64,000 nucleotides of DNA from Pseudomonas parafulva NBRC 16636 = DSM 17004 (GTDB taxonomy: Bacteria; Pseudomonadota; Gammaproteobacteria; Pseudomonadales; Pseudomonadaceae): positions 1 to 64,000 of the forward strand of contig NZ_BBIU01000007.1 in the NCBI RefSeq assembly GCF_000730645.1, read 5' to 3'. Each line of letters begins with the position of its first letter. Position 1 is the first letter of the stretch. Positions 17,227 to 25,615 of this stretch are shown here, one piece after another. A program made the translations under genes and the position numbers. The notes beneath the pieces were generated by a model. That model saw nothing but the letters and a program-made list of their open reading frames with translations. It was not told where the DNA came from and ran no database searches.

Positions 17227-17271
17227 TTGAAATATGCACGCCACTGGCTCAAAATTGGTATGTAATTACAT
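17227..17271 (+). promoter_or_regulatory. Promoter and palindrome of the KfrA-like gene
   Basis: A -35-like TTGAAA (17227-17232) is followed after 17 bases by CAAAAT (17250-17255). Immediately after that is a perfect 12-base palindrome, ATGTAATTACAT (17260-17271), where a repressor would block transcription. KfrA proteins repress their own promoters, so autoregulation is a reasonable inference. Confidence 0.45.
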
Positions 17272-17306
17272 GCTACGTACAACAGTACAAAATAGTAGGA
17301 GATCCC

Positions 17307-18293
17307 ATGGCCCGCGGTGGCATAAACAAGGTTGTGGTGCAGCAGGCCCGGCAGGCGCTGATTGCCAGGGGCGAGAACCCCAGCATCGATGCCATTCGTA
17401 TCGAACTGGGCAATACCGGCTCAAAAACCACCATCCACCGTTATCTCAAAGAGCTCACTGGCCAGCAGCCCGTGCCCTCGGAAGGCGGCGCACCGATCAG
17501 CGAGGTGCTCAGCCGCATGGTCGGGCAACTGGCGACCCAACTGCAGGACGAAGCCGACCTCTCTATCGAGCAGGCTGAGCGGGTGTTCACCGAACAGCGC
17601 GAACACTTGGAAAAGGAACTCGCCACCGTTCGCCAGGCCCTGGCCGAGGCCCAGCAACAGCATCAGATTGATGTCGCTGCATTGGCAGCGGAGTCCGAGA
17701 AGCTGCGAACCGCACACAGCACCCTACAAACGGAGCAGCTGCGCAACGCCAGCCTGAGCCAGTCGCTGGGCGAGTTGCAGGTCCGCCTGGCGGACAAGGA
17801 AACACAGGTCAGCTCGCTGGAAGACAAACACCGCCATGCCCGCGATGCGCTTGAGCATTACCGCAGTGCCAGCCGGGACCAGCGTGAGCAGGAGCAACGC
17901 CGGCATGAGGCGCAGCTGCAGCAGATACAGGTGGAAGTGCGCCAGTTGCAGCAGGGCATGGTGGTGAAACAGGACGAGCTCACCCGCCTGCACCGGGATA
18001 ACGAACGGTTGCTGGGCGAGCACCGCCAGGCCTCGGGCGAAAGCCGCGCGCAGAAAGAACTACTGGAGCAGCGCGATGCGCAAATCCAAGGCCTGCGCAC
18101 CATGCTGGCCCAGGCACAGGGCAGCGGTGATGAACTACGCCGTCAGCTTGCCGCACAGGTGCAAAGCCTGGAGGACAAGCGCGGCATCTGTACCGAGCAG
18201 GCCAATCAGCTTGAGCAGTTGCGTGTGCAATTGCAGGGTAGGGATGAGGCGTTGGCGCGGTGCGAGGCTGCGCGCAGTGCTGTGCAAGATTAA
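17307..18293 (+). CDS. KfrA-like DNA-binding coiled-coil protein
   Basis: 328 residues. The first 60 residues (ARQALIARGENPSIDAIRIELGNTGSKTTIHRYLKEL) match the KfrA N-terminal DNA-binding domain known from plasmid RK2. From about residue 75 to the end the protein is an almost unbroken, Gln/Glu/Arg-rich coiled coil. Plasmid KfrA helps active partition and represses its own gene. Chromosomal copies have no settled role; nucleoid organisation or transcription control is plausible. The ATG at 17307 follows TAGGAG. The intergenic region upstream contains a matching palindrome. Confidence 0.83.
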   Translation: MARGGINKVVVQQARQALIARGENPSIDAIRIELGNTGSKTTIHRYLKELTGQQPVPSEGGAPISEVLSRMVGQLATQLQDEADLSIEQAERVFTEQREHLEKELATVRQALAEAQQQHQIDVAALAAESEKLRTAHSTLQTEQLRNASLSQSLGELQVRLADKETQVSSLEDKHRHARDALEHYRSASRDQREQEQRRHEAQLQQIQVEVRQLQQGMVVKQDELTRLHRDNERLLGEHRQASGESRAQKELLEQRDAQIQGLRTMLAQAQGSGDELRRQLAAQVQSLEDKRGICTEQANQLEQLRVQLQGRDEALARCEAARSAVQD

Positions 18294-18348
18294 TCAAACT
18301 TTCGGGGGCGGGTGGTTTCTTCAATAGGGCAGCCATTGGAGAAAAACC

Positions 18349-18522
18349 ATGACCGGTAACGACAAAGCAACGAGCACCCAGCAGGGGCCTCATTCCACTG
18401 ATCACGCTGACAAACCGGACGACCTTGGGTTTGATCCGGACTCACCCAGCGTCGACGACCCTCAAGTGGACCCTCAGGGCCCCGCCAAACCGCCGCGTGA
18501 CGTAGAGAAAGACACTCAATAA
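18349..18522 (+). CDS. Small acidic hypothetical protein (57 aa)
   Basis: ATG at 18349, preceded by TTGGAG 9 bases upstream. It encodes 57 residues rich in Asp, Pro and Gln (for example DDLGFDPDSPSVDDPQVDP), with no hydrophobic segment, so it is probably intrinsically disordered. The stop is directly followed by a strong terminator hairpin, which supports a real gene. It follows the KfrA-like gene by 55 bases. Function unknown; small acidic proteins of this type are frequent among Pseudomonas stress genes. Confidence 0.65.
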   Translation: MTGNDKATSTQQGPHSTDHADKPDDLGFDPDSPSVDDPQVDPQGPAKPPRDVEKDTQ

Positions 18523-18550
18523 AAAGGGCGGCCATCAGGCCGCCCCTTTA
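18523..18550. terminator. Bidirectional intrinsic terminator
   Basis: GGGCGGCC (18526-18533), ATCA loop, GGCCGCCC (18538-18545), flanked by an A-run on the left and CTTTA on the right. It sits between convergent genes and can serve both strands. Confidence 0.8.
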
Positions 18551-18579
18551 AAACACTGCCAAACGGCCTCGCACGTCCT

Positions 18580-18849
18580 TCAGGACTCGGCTTTCTTGGC
18601 TGCCTCGGCCTTTTTCGCTGCATCTACCCCGGCCGCCGACAGTTTGATGGGGTAGCTGAGGCTCACATTTTCATCGCTGTCCTTCAGCACGCTGCCGTCG
18701 TGGATCAGCCCTTCCTGCTGCAGCGACATGAGCATGTCAGCCACTTCCTTCTCGCCCCGGTAGTTATCCAGCAACTCCTTGCCAAGCCCATGTGGGTGAG
18801 CATGGTGCAGGCGGGTAAGGACTTCGGATTTGAGTGCGTCGTTGCTCAT
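18580..18849 (-). CDS. Small hypothetical protein with winged-helix-like core
   Basis: 89 residues from the ATG at 18849, which has a GAGGTAAC ribosome-binding site; the longer frame start at 18891 lies in the upstream gene. The order helix, GLGKELLDNY, helix, MLMSLQQEGLIHDGSV resembles a compact winged-helix fold. The C-terminus is an Ala/Lys-rich tail (KKAEAAKKAES). It follows the DUF4142 gene by 7 bases and is probably in the same transcript. No function known to me. Confidence 0.7.
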   Translation of the reverse strand: MSNDALKSEVLTRLHHAHPHGLGKELLDNYRGEKEVADMLMSLQQEGLIHDGSVLKDSDENVSLSYPIKLSAAGVDAAKKAEAAKKAES

Positions 18850-18856
18850 GGTTACC

Positions 18857-19357
18857 TCACTTGCCGTGTTGGGTTTGCAGTGCCTTGGCATGCTGCAGGT
18901 GCTGTTCTAGCTTGGGCAGTGTTTCTGCAGCGAATGCCTTCAGCTCAGGCTTGTCGGAAGACTCAGCCTCTTTCTTGAACAGGTTGACGGTTTTTTCGTG
19001 GGCATCGACCTGGTTGTTGACGTAAGACTTGTCGAAGGACTCGTCACGCCATTCCAGAATGACCTTTTTGATCTTGTCGGTCAGTGCAGCCTCATCTGGC
19101 ACCGAGATGTCCAGCTTGGCGGCAATGGCGGCAAGCTTCTGGTTGGCTTCTGTGTGGTCTTTGACCATTTGCTGAGCGTAGGTCTTGATGTCAGCGCTCT
19201 TGGTCTTCTCCTGAGCCAGGTTGCCGGTGACGATTTCTGCGATGCCGGCTTCGGTCGCTGCGTCTACGAAGTCGTCCGAGCTGGCTGCAAATGCGTGGAC
19301 CGATGCCATGCCGAGCACCATGGACAGGCCGACGCGCTTGATGAAGAGATTGCTCAT
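18857..19357 (-). CDS. DUF4142 exported protein
   Basis: 166 residues with a Sec signal peptide (KRVGLSMVLGMASVHAFA, cleavage after AFA near residue 24). The mature part is a four-helix, ferritin-like bundle of the DUF4142 family, seen in ITGNLAQEKTKSADIKTYAQQMVKDH-type sequence. Family members are periplasmic or outer-membrane-associated and often stress-induced; no activity is established. It probably forms an operon with the 89-residue gene downstream. A GAGCGGAAC ribosome-binding site precedes the ATG. Confidence 0.85.
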   Translation of the reverse strand: MSNLFIKRVGLSMVLGMASVHAFAASSDDFVDAATEAGIAEIVTGNLAQEKTKSADIKTYAQQMVKDHTEANQKLAAIAAKLDISVPDEAALTDKIKKVILEWRDESFDKSYVNNQVDAHEKTVNLFKKEAESSDKPELKAFAAETLPKLEQHLQHAKALQTQHGK

Positions 19358-19512
19358 GTTCCGCTCCTTAAACGATGGCGCGACGTCAGTGTCGCGTACT
19401 GTTGAGGCCCGGCAAGACGCAAAGGTTTAATCTTTTTGCCCTGCGCTACGCACCTGCGCGGCTAGCTGGCTATAGTCAAGTGCGACCAGTGGACCACGAC
19501 CTAGGGATTCGA

Positions 19513-21069
19513 ATGCGTGCAGCCGCGGATCAGGATGACCAAGGCCCCCTCGCTCTGACGGGCGAGGGCAGGCGGGTGTCGGTGTTTCGCCTGGTGTTGG
19601 CGTTCATGTTGCTGGTGCTGGTGACATTTGCAACGGTCGAAGGCTGGCGCATCTGGCGCGATTATCGCGATGCCTTCATCAACGCTGAAAATATGGTCAC
19701 CAACCTGGTACAGGCCACCGCACAGCACGCCGAAGACGCCATCCGCCAAGTGGATGCGATTACCGCCGCACTGGCCGAACGCCTGGAAGGGGATGGCTTC
19801 GATCATATCGACCGCCCCCGGTTGCATGCGCTGCTTGCCCAGCAGAAAAGCATCATCCCGCAGTTGCACGGGCTGTTCGTGTACGGGCCCGATGGGCGCT
19901 GGATCGTCACGGACAAAACCGCCACGCCAGCTGCGGCGAACAACGCCGACCGCGATTACTTCATCTACCACCGCGACCACCCGAGCCGGGCGGTGCGCAT
20001 CGGCTCAGTGGTGCGCAGCCGGTCTACCGGCAACCTGATTATTCCCATATCCCGGCGCCTGCAGCATGCCGATGGCAGCTTTGCCGGGGTGCTGCTGGGC
20101 ACCATCAAGGTGGACTGGTTCGTGCGCTACTACGGTGAATTCAAGATCGATGAACGTGGCGCCCTGGTATTGGCCAAGCGCGACGGTACCATTCTGGTGC
20201 GGCGCCCCTTCGTCGAGCGGGTGGTGGGGCGAAGCCTGGCCAACAGCGAGATTTTCCGCAACTACCTGCCGTACACGCCACAGGGCCTGGTGGAAGCCGT
20301 GGCGGTGGTCGATGGCACGCCGCGCCTGTATGCCTACCGCGCGTTGACCAGTTACCCGCTGGTGGTGGAGGCAGGGCTGTCCCGGGAGTCCATCGTGGCG
20401 CCCTGGCGGCAGGATGCCCTGAAGTCGCTGGCTGTGCTGTTGCTGTTGGTGCTGGGCTTCGCAGTCTTTGGCTGGGTAGTGTTGCGCCAGCTGCGTGAGC
20501 GCATTGTCATGGAGCGTGCCTTGCACCAGGCCCATCAGACATTGAAGGCGCTGGCACTGACCGACAGCCTCACGGGCCTGGGCAACCGTCGCCGGCTCGA
20601 TGCAGTGTTCGATGCAGAACTGCGCAGGGCCCGGCGCCAGGGCTACCCACTGGTGGTGGTGATGCTCGACCTGGACTACTTCAAGGCCTACAACGACCGC
20701 TACGGGCACCCGGCAGGTGATGCGTGCCTGCAGCGGTTCGCCGCGCTGTTGCGCCAAGCCATGCGCCGCCCGGCCGACCTGGCTGTGCGCTACGGCGGCG
20801 AGGAATTCACCTTGTTGCTGCCCGATACCGACAGCCAGGGCGCCCAGGCGCTGGTGCGTGAGCTGCAGCAAGCATTGCGTGGGCAGATGTTGGAACATGC
20901 CGGCAGCCCGCTGGGCAGGGTTTCATTCAGTGCCGGTATTGCCGTGGCGGACCTCTCCCAGCAAGCACTCACCCCGCAGCAACTGCTGGGGGCTGCGGAC
21001 CTGGCTTTATACGAGGCCAAGCACCAGGGCCGCGACCGTTACGAAGTGATGGAGCGGGTGGCGGGTTAA
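19513..21069 (+). CDS. Membrane diguanylate cyclase with Cache-type sensor
   Basis: 518 residues. Membrane segment (VFRLVLAFMLLVLVTFATV), a periplasmic double-Cache-like region of about 250 residues, a second membrane segment (SLAVLLLLVLGFAVFGWVVL) and a GGDEF domain that synthesises c-di-GMP. The active site is GGEEF, and the inhibitory I-site RPAD lies exactly five residues before it, so product feedback is expected. The ATG at 19513 is chosen because it follows AGGG and leaves a short cytoplasmic N-terminus. An in-frame opening to 19375 has no support. The ligand is unknown. Confidence 0.9.
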   Translation: MRAAADQDDQGPLALTGEGRRVSVFRLVLAFMLLVLVTFATVEGWRIWRDYRDAFINAENMVTNLVQATAQHAEDAIRQVDAITAALAERLEGDGFDHIDRPRLHALLAQQKSIIPQLHGLFVYGPDGRWIVTDKTATPAAANNADRDYFIYHRDHPSRAVRIGSVVRSRSTGNLIIPISRRLQHADGSFAGVLLGTIKVDWFVRYYGEFKIDERGALVLAKRDGTILVRRPFVERVVGRSLANSEIFRNYLPYTPQGLVEAVAVVDGTPRLYAYRALTSYPLVVEAGLSRESIVAPWRQDALKSLAVLLLLVLGFAVFGWVVLRQLRERIVMERALHQAHQTLKALALTDSLTGLGNRRRLDAVFDAELRRARRQGYPLVVVMLDLDYFKAYNDRYGHPAGDACLQRFAALLRQAMRRPADLAVRYGGEEFTLLLPDTDSQGAQALVRELQQALRGQMLEHAGSPLGRVSFSAGIAVADLSQQALTPQQLLGAADLALYEAKHQGRDRYEVMERVAG

Positions 21070-21785
21070 TCTGCTGCCAGCGCATGCTGCTGCGCCTGCA
21101 ACTGCCAGCGCACCGAGCTGACGCCTTTTTCCAGGCTGACGCGGCTTACCAGCCGCTCCAATTGCGAGGGCGCCTCGGAAGTACCCAGCAGTTCGGCGCG
21201 CACTTCCAGCCGGGAAGGGTCTGCCAGGTCTTCGCTGTGCAAGGACTGCAAACGCAGCCCAGGGTCGCTGAGGCTGTGCAGCATCAGGCTGCGAACCTGG
21301 ATCTCATCCTGGGCCCGGCAGACGATACGCACCTCGAAATGTTGCTCCACCTCACTGGCAGGTACCACCTCCTGCCGGTCCAACCGCTGGGCAATGTCAC
21401 GCAGCAGAATATTGGCGCACAGCACCACCAGGCTGCCCAAGGCAGCTTCCAGCAAAAGGCCGAGGCTGCACAGCACGCCTATGGCGGCGGTGCACCATAG
21501 GGTCGCCGCAGTGTTCAGCCCACGCACGTTGAAGCCGTCGCGCATGATCACCCCGCCACCGAGAAACCCGATGCCCGACACCACGTAGGCAGCGATGCGT
21601 GAGGCATCGGTAGGCTGCATGCCCGGCACCGCCTGGGTCATCAACACGAACAGACAGGCACCGGTGCTGACCAGCGCATTGGTACGCAGGCCAGTGAGGC
21701 GCTGACGCAGTTGCCGCTCGGCCCCGATCAGGGCGCCCAGCAGCAGGGCAATGCTGACGCGCAGCAGAAAGACTTTCCAATCCAT
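21066..21785 (-). CDS. MgtC/SapB family membrane protein
   Basis: 239 residues. Four to five membrane segments contain the family signatures GALIGAERQLRQRLTGLRTNALVSTGA and VVSGIGFLGGGVIMRDGFNVRGLNTAATLW. A soluble ACT-like domain follows from about residue 145. MgtC proteins help adaptation to low magnesium and, in pathogens, inhibit F-type ATPase. The ATG at 21785 has GAGG 7 bases upstream; a longer frame runs to 21869. Its stop overlaps the diguanylate cyclase stop region by 4 bases. No mgtA/B magnesium transporter is adjacent. Confidence 0.85.
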   Translation of the reverse strand: MDWKVFLLRVSIALLLGALIGAERQLRQRLTGLRTNALVSTGACLFVLMTQAVPGMQPTDASRIAAYVVSGIGFLGGGVIMRDGFNVRGLNTAATLWCTAAIGVLCSLGLLLEAALGSLVVLCANILLRDIAQRLDRQEVVPASEVEQHFEVRIVCRAQDEIQVRSLMLHSLSDPGLRLQSLHSEDLADPSRLEVRAELLGTSEAPSQLERLVSRVSLEKGVSSVRWQLQAQQHALAAD

Positions 21786-22177
21786 AGCAAACCTCATCCA
21801 CGGGCAGGTGCCCGTGTTGGCGTCGATACGTTCGACGCGGTTAAGAAAACCAGAAATGCGCAGGACCACGAAGGGAGAGGAGGAGTGTTGAAACCGTCAC
21901 CGCGTTGGCAAAGCCGCCAGGCAGTTAAAGCGCTGCCGGACTAGCGTGCCGCGTGGGCCTGTCGCAAGCGACTGGGGCTACTGTCCAATGCAGGACTCCT
22001 GTTCAGGGATGCAAAATTGCGGCGGGGACGTTACGCCGCAGGGCAAGGCAGGTCAAGGGTAAAAACATGACAATGGCTTCATCGAGAAAACCCCTACAGC
22101 GTGCAGCGACTACGTGGAAAAACAGCGCACCAATCGGTAACCTTCCCGTCTCTCTTGCACACATCGCGGAATGCTTC
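21786..22177. other. Divergent intergenic region, 392 bases
   Basis: No convincing gene. It holds the upstream regions of the MgtC gene (minus) and crtZ (plus). TGCGGCG (22018-22024) and CGCCGCA (22034-22040) form a 7-base hairpin. An in-frame ATG at 22068 with an AAGGG ribosome-binding site could add 37 residues to CrtZ, but those residues do not belong to the family. Confidence 0.5.
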
Positions 22178-22648
22178 ATGTTGCTCAACATCGCCATCCT
22201 GCTCGGCACCCTGGTGGCCATGGAAGGCGTCGGTACGCTGGCCCACAAGTACATCATGCATGGCTGGGGCTGGTGGCTGCACCGCTCCCACCATGAGCCC
22301 CACCTGGGCATGCTGGAAACCAACGACCTGTACCTGCTGGCCCTGGGGCTGGTGGCCGCCGCGCTGGTGGCGATCGGCAAGGCCGGGTACTGGCCGTTGC
22401 ACTGGGTGGGCGGCGGTGTGGCGGCCTATGGGGTGCTTTATGTTGCCGCCCACGATGGGCTGTTCCACCGACACTGGCCGCGCAAACTGCGCCCGGTGGG
22501 CCGTTACCTCAGGCGCCTGCACCGCGCGCACCGCCTGCACCATGCGGTAAAGGGGCGCGAGGGCAGTGTCTCGTTCGGGTTCTTCTATGCACCGCCCTTG
22601 CAGGTGCTGGTACGCCAGCTGCGACGTAACAGGCGCCCGCGCAACTGA
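22178..22648 (+). CDS. crtZ: Beta-carotene hydroxylase
   Basis: 156-residue di-iron membrane hydroxylase that converts beta-carotene to zeaxanthin. All histidine clusters are present: HKYIMH near residue 23, HRSHH near 35, HDGLFHRHWP near 98 and HRAHRLHHAVKGREG near 118. SVSFGFFYAPPL closes the family pattern. The ATG at 22178 aligns with the start of Erwinia CrtZ. No other carotenoid gene (crtE, crtB, crtI or crtY) is in the window. It may act on a different isoprenoid or fatty substrate, or the rest may lie elsewhere. It is convergent with the BASS transporter, 3 bases apart. Confidence 0.88.
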   Translation: MLLNIAILLGTLVAMEGVGTLAHKYIMHGWGWWLHRSHHEPHLGMLETNDLYLLALGLVAAALVAIGKAGYWPLHWVGGGVAAYGVLYVAAHDGLFHRHWPRKLRPVGRYLRRLHRAHRLHHAVKGREGSVSFGFFYAPPLQVLVRQLRRNRRPRN

Positions 22649-22651
22649 ACG

Positions 22652-23551
22652 CTAGACGCGCTCACCCGTGCCCGCAGCCGCTTCTGGGCTGACATGCCCA
22701 CGGCTCACCCACCAGCCGAATGCGGCCGCGGTAAAGAACATGATCAGGCTGTACAAGGCTGCCGGCACGGCCATTGTCGCGTTGTTCAACAACGAAGGGC
22801 TAAGGGCCAGGGCAATGGCCAGGGTGCCGTTGTGAATACCGATTTCCATGCCGATGGCGATAGCCTGGCGCTTGGGAACATGCAGCCAGCGGGGCACCCA
22901 GTAGCCCACCGCCAGGCTGAGCACATTGAACAGCAGCGCCGCCAGGCCCACCACGGGTGCGTACTCCACCACGGTCTGCCAGTCCTTGGCCAAGGCAAGC
23001 ACGATGGTGAACGCCAGGAACAACGCCGCCACGATCTTCATCGGTTTTTCCATGCGCGCAGCGAATGCCGGCGCAACATGGCGGATCAGCATGCCCAAGG
23101 CCACGGGCAGCAACACGATCGCAAACACCTGCAACACCTTGGCAAATTGCAGCGGGATCGCCTGGTCAGAGGCCATGAACCAGCTCAGCGACAGGTTGAC
23201 CAGCAGTGGCATGGTCAGGATAGCGATCAGTGAATTGACCGCTGTCAGGGTAATGTTCAACGCCACGTCGCCGTGCGCCAGGTGGCTGAAGAGGTTGGCG
23301 GTGGTACCACCCGGTGACGCCGCCAGCAGCATCAAACCGACCGCCAGGGCGGCCTCCAGGCCCAGGCCGTTGGCGATCAGGAAGCACGCTATTGGCAACA
23401 GCACGATCTGGCAGGCCAGGCCGATCAGCACAGGCTTGGGGTATTTCACCACACGGGCAAAATCGGCCAAGGTCAATGACAGGCCGAGGCCAAGCATGAT
23501 GATGCCCAGGGCCAGGGGCAGAAAGGTGGTCAGCAGAGGGGAGGCGGTCAT
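22652..23551 (-). CDS. Bile acid:sodium symporter (BASS) family transporter
   Basis: 299 residues with about ten membrane segments, without a large soluble domain. ASPGGTTANLFSHLAHGDVALN is the conserved unwound-helix motif of the BASS family, and GIHNGTLAIALAL is its second-repeat counterpart. Substrates in the family range from bile acids to pyruvate, pantothenate and other organic anions, so the substrate is not predictable. It is divergent from the Dyp peroxidase across 181 bases that contain a GGTAAC/GTTACC inverted repeat. Confidence 0.87.
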   Translation of the reverse strand: MTASPLLTTFLPLALGIIMLGLGLSLTLADFARVVKYPKPVLIGLACQIVLLPIACFLIANGLGLEAALAVGLMLLAASPGGTTANLFSHLAHGDVALNITLTAVNSLIAILTMPLLVNLSLSWFMASDQAIPLQFAKVLQVFAIVLLPVALGMLIRHVAPAFAARMEKPMKIVAALFLAFTIVLALAKDWQTVVEYAPVVGLAALLFNVLSLAVGYWVPRWLHVPKRQAIAIGMEIGIHNGTLAIALALSPSLLNNATMAVPAALYSLIMFFTAAAFGWWVSRGHVSPEAAAGTGERV

Positions 23552-23627
23552 GGCGCAGTCTCGGGCCGGGGTTGCCGAGCAGTTTAGGTGGCGCCGACCT
23601 GATAGCTAATTGCATATGGCCAGCTTT

Positions 23628-23644
23628 GGTAACCATTTGTTACC
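23628..23644. promoter_or_regulatory. Inverted repeat between BASS and Dyp peroxidase genes
   Basis: GGTAAC (23628-23633), 5 bases, GTTACC (23639-23644), a 17-base operator-like palindrome in a divergent promoter region. No regulator is adjacent, so the binding protein is unknown. Confidence 0.4.
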
Positions 23645-23732
23645 GCGGTGCCTTCACCCGCGCGCTTAACGCGCATTGCAGTAACCCAGGGTGCGCAGTA
23701 GCATGCGCGCTTTTAGCCAGGACTCGCCCTTC

Positions 23733-24614
23733 ATGCCGTTCCAGCAAGGTCTGCTCGCCACCCCCGTCCCCGTGCATGCTCGTCACCTGTTCTTTTCGAT
23801 CAACTCCCCAGGCGCCATACCTGCGGCGCTCGATGCACTACTCAACGAAGTGGATGGCTTGCGTTTGACGCTGGGGGTCGGCGCACCGTTGGCCAAGGTG
23901 CTGAACGCCAACATCGAAGGGCTTGAGCCATTCCCCGTGCTGGACGCTGCCGTGGAGAACCCGAGCACCCAGCATGCCCTGTGGCTGTGGCTGCGCGGCG
24001 AAGAGCGGGGCGACCTGTACCTGCGGGCCCAGGCGCTGGAGCAGTTGCTGAGCCCGGCGTTCAGCCTGGTTGACCATGTGGAGGGCTTCCTGCACCAGGG
24101 TGGGCGTGACCTGACAGGGTACGAAGATGGCACCGAAAACCCCAGCGATGACGATGCCGTGCAAGCCGCGATTCTTGCCGAGGGTGTACCGGGCCTGCAA
24201 GGCTCCAGCTTCGCCGCCTTCCAGCTGTGGAAGCACGACCTGCAGTATTTCAAGGCGCTGCCCCAGGAGGTGCAGGACAACATCATTGGCCGCCGGCTCA
24301 GCGACAACGAAGAGCTGGATGATGCCCCAGCGTCAGCCCACGTGAAACGCACGGCACAGGAAAGCTTTGCACCCGAGGCGTTCATGGTGCGCCGTTCGAT
24401 ATCTTGGGCCGATACCCGGGGTGCGGGCCTGGCGTTCGTGGCCCTGGGCAAGTCCTTTGCGGCTTTTGAGGTGCAACTGCGGCGCATGAGCGGGTTGGAG
24501 GACGGCATTATCGACGGCCTGTACCGCTTCACCCGGCCGCTGACCGGCGGCTACTACTGGTGCCCACCCATGGGCGAGGCGGGTGTGGACCTGCGCCTGC
24601 TGTTGCAAGGCTGA
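23733..24614 (+). CDS. Dyp-type haem peroxidase
   Basis: 293 residues. The catalytic motif GYEDGTENP (residues about 129-137) contains the distal aspartate of the GxxDG signature, and AHVKRTAQESF carries the proximal haem histidine. LYRFTRPLTGGYYWCPP is typical of the C-terminal half. There is no signal peptide, so it is cytoplasmic or loaded into an encapsulin; no encapsulin gene is adjacent. It reduces peroxides while oxidising dyes or phenolic compounds. The ATG at 23733 is chosen for conserved MPFQQGLL; upstream codons to 23691 are not conserved. Confidence 0.9.
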   Translation: MPFQQGLLATPVPVHARHLFFSINSPGAIPAALDALLNEVDGLRLTLGVGAPLAKVLNANIEGLEPFPVLDAAVENPSTQHALWLWLRGEERGDLYLRAQALEQLLSPAFSLVDHVEGFLHQGGRDLTGYEDGTENPSDDDAVQAAILAEGVPGLQGSSFAAFQLWKHDLQYFKALPQEVQDNIIGRRLSDNEELDDAPASAHVKRTAQESFAPEAFMVRRSISWADTRGAGLAFVALGKSFAAFEVQLRRMSGLEDGIIDGLYRFTRPLTGGYYWCPPMGEAGVDLRLLLQG

Positions 24615-24705
24615 TACGTCAAACATTCAGACACACATCTAGGCGCATCCGACGGTTTCAGGGGCTAGCCTGTGGGGGACACCGCTTCCTCAAGAGGGCC
24701 TGACC

Positions 24706-25611
24706 ATGTACGCACGCCGCGATGTTCTGCGCGCCGGGGCGGCTATTAGCCTTATGGCGGCCGCACCGTGGCTGGCCGCCGCGCCCCAAGGCCTGCTCAC
24801 ACGCAAGATACCCGCCACCGGTGAAGCACTGCCCGCTATCGGGGCCGGCACGTCTGGTAGCTTTGAAGTAGAGCCGGGTTCTACGGCCTATCGCCAGCTT
24901 GAACAGGTGCTCTCGGCGTTCTTCCAAGGCGGCGGCCGGGTCATCGACACGTCGCCGAACTACGGCGGCGCCGACGCTATCCTGGGGCAACTTCTGGAAG
25001 AGGGCGGTTGGCACCGCCAGTGCTTCATCGCCACCAAGATTGCAGCCGACAGCCTCGCCGCAGCCCAGACCCAGTGGGCACAAACCCTGCGTAGCCTGCG
25101 CACGGAAAAGGTCGACCTATTGCAGGTACACAATTTGCGCGACTGGAAAACCCAGTTGCCCTATGCCCGCGAACTCAAGCAACAGGGCAAAACCCGCTAT
25201 GTGGGCATCACCCATTACCTGAACAGCGGGCATGAGGAGGTTGCGGCGATCGTCCGCAGCGAGCCACTGGATTTCATCCAGATCAACTATGCAGTCAATG
25301 CCCCTCAGGCAGCGAAGACCCTCTTGCCACTGTGCCGCGACAAAGGCGTAGCGGTGCTGATCAACCGGGCCTTCGACGATGGCCGGCTGTTCGCCCAGGT
25401 CAAGGACCAGCCGCTGCCAGGGTGGGCCGAGCAGGCTGGCATTGGCAGTTGGGCGCAGCTGTTCCTCAAGTTTGCGATCAGCCACCCAGCGGTCACCGCC
25501 GTAATCCCTGCAACCGGCCGGCCAGATCGCCAGCTCGACCAATTGAAAGCGGGTCATGGCCCATTGCTGACCCTGGCGCAGCAACAGGCGCTGATTCAGC
25601 AATTTGCGTGA
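24706..25611 (+). CDS. Tat-exported aldo/keto reductase
   Basis: 301 residues. A twin-arginine signal (ARRDVLRAGAAISLMAAAPWLAAA) leads into an AKR barrel. The catalytic tetrad is visible as Asp and Tyr in VIDTSPNYGG, Lys in FIATKI and His in LLQVHNLRDW. Tat export implies folding with NADP(H) before periplasmic delivery. An MFS-type carrier starts 4 bases after its stop, so they form an operon. The natural substrate is unknown. Confidence 0.85.
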   Translation: MYARRDVLRAGAAISLMAAAPWLAAAPQGLLTRKIPATGEALPAIGAGTSGSFEVEPGSTAYRQLEQVLSAFFQGGGRVIDTSPNYGGADAILGQLLEEGGWHRQCFIATKIAADSLAAAQTQWAQTLRSLRTEKVDLLQVHNLRDWKTQLPYARELKQQGKTRYVGITHYLNSGHEEVAAIVRSEPLDFIQINYAVNAPQAAKTLLPLCRDKGVAVLINRAFDDGRLFAQVKDQPLPGWAEQAGIGSWAQLFLKFAISHPAVTAVIPATGRPDRQLDQLKAGHGPLLTLAQQQALIQQFA

Positions 25612-25615
25612 CGCG

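Noticed and set aside
22068..22177. 37-residue N-terminal extension of CrtZ from an ATG with an AAGGG ribosome-binding site
   Set aside because: CrtZ homologues align from MLLNIAILL at 22178. The extension has no similarity to the family, although it cannot be ruled out.
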